NCBI GenBank assembly: GCA_016278485.1 | Contig: JADQBT010000013.1 | Coordinates: forward strand, 62,001-126,000 | From: Halanaerobiales bacterium | GTDB taxonomy: Bacteria > Bacillota > Halanaerobiia > Halanaerobiales > Halanaerobiaceae | Length of the DNA: 64,000 nt | Direction of reading: 5' to 3' | In this document: piece by piece, positions 59,258 through 64,000 of the stretch | Layout: every line of letters starts with the position of its first letter | How positions within the stretch are numbered: position 1 is the first letter of the stretch | Notes under the pieces: generated by a model | The model's input: only the letters and a program-made list of their open reading frames with translations | Told to the model about the DNA's origin: nothing | Databases searched by the model: none | Program-made: the position numbers and the translations under genes

Positions 59258-59870
59258 CAATAGTAACCCCATCAGTACTAATATTCATCTTTAATTTTTT
59301 CCCGGATTTATTTTTTATTAAGTCTTTTTTACTAGTAGTTAAGTGTAAAATTGAAATACCTCTTTCATTAATATCTTCTATTAAATGTTGTAATGAAAGC
59401 GTATTAACCTCATCAATATTTTCGAATGGATCTTCTAATAAAATAATTTCAGGCAAAAACATCATTGCTGCCGCCAAATTCGTCCTAATTTGCTGATGAT
59501 AAGCTAGATTAACAAATTTTTCATCTTTGACACAACTTAAACCTGTTAAATCCATAATCACATCCAATAAAGGTTCAATTTTTTCGCGAGAATGACCCCG
59601 TAACCCAGCTAGAAAAAACAAATTCTCTTTGATAGAACGCTTGCTGACCATGTTAAAATTACGACAAACCAATCCGACACTTGTATCTAGAGAACGTATC
59701 AGTCCTCCATCTGGCTGAATTTCACCACAAATCAGCTGCTTTAAACCGTGTAAGGGGCTAAATTTATCAGCATAAATTGTAAGATAATCTTTTTGATAAA
59801 GATTAAAAGTGATATTTTTCATGGCCAGCTGATCGTTTATCTTTTTCTCTACTCGATCAAATAGCAACAT
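59244..59870 (-). CDS. FtsE-like ABC protein that has lost its ATPase motifs
   Basis: A 208-residue protein that aligns in outline with FtsE, but every nucleotide motif is missing. The Walker A position reads TIYADKFSPLHGLKQL with no GxxGxGKS/T. The Q-loop position has Arg (VCRNFNMVSKRSIKENL), and the signature is LAYHQQIRT instead of LSGGEQQR. Walker B is ILLEDPFENID, with D and E exchanged, and the H-loop is TTS. The frame is intact and tightly coupled to the next gene. It starts at ATG 59870 behind GAGG. It may be structural only, or regulated by another ATPase. Confidence 0.7.
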   Translation of the reverse strand: MLLFDRVEKKINDQLAMKNITFNLYQKDYLTIYADKFSPLHGLKQLICGEIQPDGGLIRSLDTSVGLVCRNFNMVSKRSIKENLFFLAGLRGHSREKIEPLLDVIMDLTGLSCVKDEKFVNLAYHQQIRTNLAAAMMFLPEIILLEDPFENIDEVNTLSLQHLIEDINERGISILHLTTSKKDLIKNKSGKKLKMNISTDGVTIDDAK

Positions 59871-59894
59871 GTTAGACCTCATTTCTTTTTATAT

Positions 59895-59922
59895 TTTGTA
59901 ATGTACTATTATTATGGTTCAA
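59895..59922 (-). promoter_or_regulatory. Possible promoter of the FtsE-like gene
   Basis: TTGAAC (59917-59922), a 16-bp spacer, TACAAA (59895-59900) on the minus strand, between the yitT terminator and the FtsE-like start. Confidence 0.4.
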
Positions 59923-59937
59923 TCGCATTACTGATAT

Positions 59938-59971
59938 AAAAAAAACCACAGGTAATATAATCTACCTGTGG
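59938..59971 (-). terminator. Terminator of the csaB-tagA-yitT transcript
   Basis: A perfect 9-bp stem CCACAGGTA/TACCTGTGG, an 8-base loop and eight T on the minus strand, 14 bases past the yitT stop. Confidence 0.93.
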
Positions 59972-59984
59972 CTGATTCTTCCTT

Positions 59985-60836
59985 TTAATTAATCTCGGCA
60001 AAACCTTCACCAAGAACTTCATGAATATTACTAATAATCACAAATGCATCTTGATCAATTTCGGCAACCATCTCTTTTAAAGTCGTTACTTCAGAGCGAG
60101 AGATAATACATAAGAGAACATCTCTCTTCTTTCCAGTATAACCACCTTCTGCCGGAAAAAGAGTCACTCCACGATTCAACTCATTAATAATTCTTTGATT
60201 TATTTTTCGCGATTTATCAGAAATTATAAGCGCTTCTTTCTTAATATTAAGTCCTTCTTGTACAACATCAATTGTTTTCGAAGTTATAAAGATTGTAATC
60301 GAAGCATAAAGAGCTACCTCTAAATTAAATAAAATTCCCGCCAATAAGACAACTATACCATCCGCTAGCATCAAGCCTTGCCCAACACTAAGCCCAGTAT
60401 AATTATTTAACAAACTAGCTATCATATCGGTCCCACCAGTAGTGCCACGGGCCTTAAAAACTAGTCCTAGCCCTAATCCAGCCAAGACACCACCGTAAAT
60501 TGAAGCAAGCAAAAGATCTGTGGTAACATTGACAGCCATTGGTTCTAATAAATCTGTTATTAAAGATAAGGTTATAATTCCATAAATCGTTCTTGCACCA
60601 AAAGAACGTCCGAGTACTTTAAGTCCCGCCAAAAAAAGTGGTATATTTAAAACCAACATGGTAATACCTATCGGAAAACCAGCTAGATAATAAATTACTG
60701 TCGCTAATCCACTTACCCCACCAGCAGCAATTTTATTAGGAACTAAAAAGTAATTTAATGCAACTGCAATCAGAAAAGACCCTACTGTAATCATTATGTA
60801 ATCAAAAATAATACGACGTTTATTAATACTTATCAC
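59985..60836 (-). CDS. YitT-family membrane protein (DUF161/DUF2179)
   Basis: A 283-residue protein with five or six membrane helices in two YitT/DUF161 repeats (LVPNKIAAGGVSGLATVIYYLAGFPIGI and FKARGTTGGTDMIASLLNNYTGLSVGQ). A C-terminal soluble DUF2179 domain follows (about 205-283, LFPAEGGYTGKKRDVLLCIISRSE). Function unknown; common in Firmicutes. The start is not certain. GTG 60836 has no proper ribosome-binding site, while GAGGTGAT is spaced for an ATT start 9 bases later, and the first ATG is at codon 9. It follows tagA by 7 bases. Confidence 0.88.
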   Translation of the reverse strand: MISINKRRIIFDYIMITVGSFLIAVALNYFLVPNKIAAGGVSGLATVIYYLAGFPIGITMLVLNIPLFLAGLKVLGRSFGARTIYGIITLSLITDLLEPMAVNVTTDLLLASIYGGVLAGLGLGLVFKARGTTGGTDMIASLLNNYTGLSVGQGLMLADGIVVLLAGILFNLEVALYASITIFITSKTIDVVQEGLNIKKEALIISDKSRKINQRIINELNRGVTLFPAEGGYTGKKRDVLLCIISRSEVTTLKEMVAEIDQDAFVIISNIHEVLGEGFAEIN

Positions 60837-60843
60837 CTCAAAC

Positions 60844-61590
60844 TTATTTTCTTATTAGTTCCCGAAAAACAAGTAGCATAAACTTTGGCAATGCTAACAT
60901 CCGACCAAATCGACTTGGTTCCTGCAATAATCGGTAAAACCATTCTAAACCAATCCGCTGCATCCAATAAGGTGCTCGCTGCACTTCACCCGCTAGAACA
61001 TCAAAACTTCCTCCAACAGTCATTGCAGCTTTAACCTTTAATTTAGCTAAATTGCGATCGAGAAACTTTTCCTGTAATGGCACTCCCATGCCAACTAATA
61101 ATAAATCTGGTTTTAATACATTGATTTCTCTAATAATCTGCTCTTCTACTTCTTGGTCGAGATAGCCATGGTGAAATCCACAAATTCTTAGTCCTAGTAA
61201 TTCTTCTTGCAGTCGTATAACTGCCTGATCGACTATACCCGGCTTTCCTCCGAGAAAATAACAACTGTTAGTTGTATTTGCAATGGCTTTTAAAACTGCA
61301 TACATCAAATCAAAACCAGCTACCCGCTCTGGGACTGGCTTAGCAAGTAGCCGAGCTGCAAGTACCACACCTGCTCCATCAGCTGTACTGAGATCGGCTT
61401 CATTTAAGATTCTCGCCAGTTGTTGATTCTCTTTAGCTCTAACAATCATCTCTGAATTAGGAGTTACAATTAAACGCTGATTTTGGCCCTCTTTCTTTTC
61501 TTCATTAATAAAATTTAGAATAGACTGACAGGCAAACTCTTTATCAATCCGATCAATTTTAACCCCAAGAATATCGACTAGCTTCCGCAT
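60844..61590 (-). CDS. tagA: WecG/TagA/CpsF-family glycosyltransferase
   Basis: A 248-residue GT26 enzyme that adds N-acetylmannosamine (or a related sugar) to undecaprenyl-linked GlcNAc in wall teichoic-acid-like or enterobacterial antigen synthesis. VTPNSEMIVRAKEN, LSTADGAGVVLAARLLAKPVPERVAGFDLM and the MQRIGLEWFYRLLQEPSRFGRM end are conserved. It overlaps csaB by 13 bases. No tarO or tarB-like gene is visible, so the wall polymer is open. Confidence 0.93.
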   Translation of the reverse strand: MRKLVDILGVKIDRIDKEFACQSILNFINEEKKEGQNQRLIVTPNSEMIVRAKENQQLARILNEADLSTADGAGVVLAARLLAKPVPERVAGFDLMYAVLKAIANTTNSCYFLGGKPGIVDQAVIRLQEELLGLRICGFHHGYLDQEVEEQIIREINVLKPDLLLVGMGVPLQEKFLDRNLAKLKVKAAMTVGGSFDVLAGEVQRAPYWMQRIGLEWFYRLLQEPSRFGRMLALPKFMLLVFRELIRK

Positions 61591-62690
61591 AAATCAGCCA
61601 CCTCCAGCACAGTTTTGGCAAATGAGTTAGCTTCTTTTTGATATGCAATTGGCAACTGATTAGTCTCTTTTCCACTAAGCCACTCTGCCCTTAAATTGTC
61701 TAATAGATTATATATTAAATCCTGACTAACATCTTCTAACTGAGGTGGTTTAGCTAGACCTAAATCTGCAAAAAAGCTGTCAATTTTAGGGTCATAACTC
61801 AAACCAGCAAAAGGAAGACCTGCTAACTTTGCAAAAATCAAGCTATGCAAACGTACTCCTAAAAATATGTCAAACTTTTGAAAAGAAGAAAGCACCTTTA
61901 GTGGGTCTCCAGTAAACTCTTGCAACTGATATTCTCCCTGCAAATAAGCGGCAAGTTTTCGTGAAATAAGCTCATCTTCTCCTTGATGCATTGCTAATAA
62001 AACATAACTACAAGCTGTTTCCTTCTGAAAAGCGTTTAAACCTGCAGCAAGCTCAGCTAAATATTCGACCTGCCAGGGCCGGACCGCAATCCCACAGACT
62101 AATTTTTTTCTATCCTTATTTGGTTCAACTACATTTGACTCAACTGCAGGTTGAACCAAATCAGCCATTGGTTGAAGATAATCTGCCAGATTAAAAACAG
62201 GATCAACAGTCTTAATAATATTATCACCAGGAATTCCTATTTCTTTTAATAATTCTTTTGATTTATTATCCCTAACACCTAATAAAGTTATATTCTTTAA
62301 TGTTAAAGCCGTTAAAATTTGACTAAATTTTCGTTTAAGTGGACCAACTCCCTGAGCATAGAAAACTACTTTTTTTCCTAAAAAACGGGCCAGCCAGATT
62401 AGCCCTAAATAATAGGGGACCGAAAAAGGTCCAGTTACATCCTGCAGTAGACTACCTCCACCACTAATAAAAAGATCTGTCTGCTTAATTTCCCGGTAGA
62501 TAGCAAAAAAGTCAGTCCGCGCTACTGCTTTGAGATCATAACGTTCAGCTGTTACCTCTGGCTCAGCTGATAGAACGACTAGTGAAAGTTGGGGGTTTAA
62601 CTTGCGCAAAGCAGAGATAATTCCAGCCAGTATCGCTTCATCACCTGTATTATCGAATCCATAATAACCTGAAATCACAACCTTTGCCAT
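61578..62690 (-). CDS. csaB: Polysaccharide pyruvyl transferase CsaB
   Basis: A soluble enzyme of about 370 residues that adds pyruvate ketals to a secondary cell-wall polymer. This modification binds SLH-domain S-layer proteins in Bacillus and related bacteria. VVISGYYGFDNTGDEAILAGI at the start, DLFISGGGSLLQDVTGPFSVPYYLGLIWLA, FYAQGVGPL and GVRLHSLIFAKLAGLPFAGLSYDPKIDSFF show the PS_pyruv_trans family. It overlaps the DUF5693 stop. ATG 62690 is chosen over GTG 62702, both with weak ribosome-binding sites. Confidence 0.93.
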   Translation of the reverse strand: MAKVVISGYYGFDNTGDEAILAGIISALRKLNPQLSLVVLSAEPEVTAERYDLKAVARTDFFAIYREIKQTDLFISGGGSLLQDVTGPFSVPYYLGLIWLARFLGKKVVFYAQGVGPLKRKFSQILTALTLKNITLLGVRDNKSKELLKEIGIPGDNIIKTVDPVFNLADYLQPMADLVQPAVESNVVEPNKDRKKLVCGIAVRPWQVEYLAELAAGLNAFQKETACSYVLLAMHQGEDELISRKLAAYLQGEYQLQEFTGDPLKVLSSFQKFDIFLGVRLHSLIFAKLAGLPFAGLSYDPKIDSFFADLGLAKPPQLEDVSQDLIYNLLDNLRAEWLSGKETNQLPIAYQKEANSFAKTVLEVADLCGS

Positions 62691-62691
62691 C

Positions 62692-64000
62692 TTACTGCTC
62701 ACGTCCCGTACTTAAGCTTGGCAAAATGTATTTTACTAAGAATTGATAGCCAACTACCAGTACAAAACCAAGCAATAATCCTAACCAACTGCCATGGATA
62801 ACACGTAATAATGAGATAAGCACCGGTGTATGTGCATGGGAAAAGGTATTAACAACTGTTACCTGGCCAATTCCAGCAAGTAATAGGAGTGGAATATATA
62901 ATATAGAACTACGAAATTTTTTTGGTATCCAAAGTGACAATAATAAAAAAGGATGGCCAATCAAAAATTCTTTAAAGCGTGGCCTCACATATAATATCTC
63001 CTCAAGCCAGCTCCGTAAAGTCAACTCCCAGGCTGGTACAGGTAGCAAAGGAAAATTACCTGTTCTCCCAATATAGATGATACCTAGTAAACCGAGCAAT
63101 CCGGCCAGCATAAGATGCTTATATTTTATCTCACTTTCCAGCCAGGTAAGCGACTGTTGCCAAATATTTTTACTACCATTAACCCGAAAATAATGAAAAA
63201 TTAACAATAAAAGTGGCAGTAAAAACGCTATTTTCACGCCTCTAAACTGATCAATATTTAAAATAAAACTACTATGGCTTAAAGCAGAAGCAACAAATAA
63301 TCCACCTAACAGTGAGATGCCAATGACAATCAAAAAATTCTTTATTAGATCAATAATACCCGTTCTCTCTCTTGTCAATCCAGTCAAGACAGCTATTGTA
63401 GGAAATATTATTGCTGCAGCTAGAGCAGCAATCTGTCTTGTCAAAATATATTTACCCAACATTAATAAAACAACTGCTCCTACCAAAGCAGGTAATGCTA
63501 ACCAGATTGTCCAACGAGAATAAGCAAAATCACTTAAATAATTTACTAATAAAATACCACCAGCTATAATCCCAATAATGGTGATTAATAAAATCAAGTT
63601 AGAGCCAGCAAATACGGAAAATGGTTCTGCTTTAGCAACCGAAAATCCTTCTGCTAACAAACTTTTCTTTAGGCTTTTTAAAAATTGCTGATTAATAGCT
63701 CCTAAATTTCCATCATTACTAGTAAGATCAGGTTTTAAATATAAAACTCTGACATTTCTCTCCCTAACTGCTCGTAAATAACGATCTACAATCTTTTTCT
63801 CTGCATGCTGATTCATCTCTTTTTGTTGCAGACTATGAACTCTCACCAAATTATAATCTAATAATTTGGCTAGTTTTTCACTGCCTGCTTGAAAGGCAAT
63901 AAAAGGCTCTATCTGGCCCAAAATTATCCCATTTTCCTGTAAAATTTCTGCCGTCTTATCAATTTGCGTGGGATAACCTGTAATTTCATCTCCATCAAAA
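62692..64000 (-). CDS. DUF5693 family membrane protein (5' end outside window)
   Basis: The reading frame is open to the right edge, so the N-terminus is missing. At least 435 residues are visible. The leading FDGDEITGYPTQIDKTAEIL, GIILGQIEPFIAFQAGSEKLAK and VRVLYLKPDL segments fit an extracellular domain. Eight or nine membrane helices follow, ending LGFVLVVGYQFLVKYILPSL. Function unknown. It stands next to csaB in many Clostridia and relatives, suggesting a role in wall-polymer or S-layer assembly. The stop overlaps the csaB start. Confidence 0.85.
   Translation of the reverse strand, partial: FDGDEITGYPTQIDKTAEILQENGIILGQIEPFIAFQAGSEKLAKLLDYNLVRVHSLQQKEMNQHAEKKIVDRYLRAVRERNVRVLYLKPDLTSNDGNLGAINQQFLKSLKKSLLAEGFSVAKAEPFSVFAGSNLILLITIIGIIAGGILLVNYLSDFAYSRWTIWLALPALVGAVVLLMLGKYILTRQIAALAAAIIFPTIAVLTGLTRERTGIIDLIKNFLIVIGISLLGGLFVASALSHSSFILNIDQFRGVKIAFLLPLLLLIFHYFRVNGSKNIWQQSLTWLESEIKYKHLMLAGLLGLLGIIYIGRTGNFPLLPVPAWELTLRSWLEEILYVRPRFKEFLIGHPFLLLSLWIPKKFRSSILYIPLLLLAGIGQVTVVNTFSHAHTPVLISLLRVIHGSWLGLLLGFVLVVGYQFLVKYILPSLSTGREQ

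Noticed and set aside
59244-59870. The FtsE-like gene as a pseudogene
   Set aside because: The frame is intact, has a good ribosome-binding site and overlaps the next gene, so it seems to be kept rather than decaying.

Overview
The window looks like chromosome from a low-GC, anaerobic, diderm Firmicute of the Halanaerobiales type (Halanaerobium/Halothermothrix relatives). This placement is an inference from gene content. There is a complete TolC-RND efflux set that needs an outer membrane, alongside Firmicute regulators (CggR, HprK, WhiA, YvcK, RapZ, SigL/RpoN), a membrane pyrophosphatase, two-subunit Fe-S serine dehydratase, a 2[4Fe-4S] ferredoxin, and CsaB-type wall pyruvylation. Nothing here needs oxygen. 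No phage, IS element, CRISPR array, rRNA or tRNA gene was seen. Almost all genes lie on the minus strand. The plus-strand exceptions are an iron alcohol dehydrogenase, a coiled-coil repeat protein and a cation:proton antiporter.

Layout. 1-1860: 3' part of cca and a MazF/PemK-like toxin with a small basic partner. 1899-9714: ssrA (tag ANDNNYTLAAA), an Fe-ADH, then smpB-rnr-HD protein-hotdog thioesterase-hppA-secG. 9798-12635: a c-di-GMP GGDEF-EAL protein with a substrate-binding-type sensor. 12720-19282: tetR-tolC-adaptor-RND operon behind one promoter and operator. 20021-27050: the glycolytic operon cggR-gap-pgk-tpiA-gpmI-eno. 27214-31655: rapZ-yvcK-whiA-rpoN. 31724-37498: lipid kinase, membrane protein, squalene/phytoene synthase-like enzyme, HD-GYP protein and a periplasmic binding protein. 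37641-42045: HAD-DUF624-ROK kinase-hprK-glucodextranase-C-like membrane protein. 42173-48590: glyA, APC permease, ferredoxin, antiporter, mgtE and the tryptophan transporter trpP. 48800-55522: uvrB-uvrA-uvrC. 55751-59870: sdaAB-sdaAA, ctpA and a degenerate FtsE/FtsX-like pair. 59985-64000: DUF5693-csaB-tagA-yitT.

How the genes work together. tmRNA, SmpB and RNase R form the ribosome-rescue set, and SecG belongs to the secretion machinery. CggR should link sugar flux to triose-phosphate glycolysis, with two GGGAC-type half-sites in front of cggR. HprK and the ROK kinase extend the carbon theme. The efflux operon is probably repressed by its own TetR protein. Two envelope sensors feed c-di-GMP turnover. 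DUF5693, CsaB and TagA act on wall polymers.

The most unusual points are: eight GAG/UAG triplets over the trpP translation start, which look like a TRAP site; a 13-nt complementarity between the two ends of the trpP transcript; an FtsE-like protein that has lost every ATPase motif next to a shortened FtsX-like protein; a hairpin that buries a Shine-Dalgarno sequence at 33254-33291; and several terminator-like hairpins placed directly against the next gene's ribosome-binding site.
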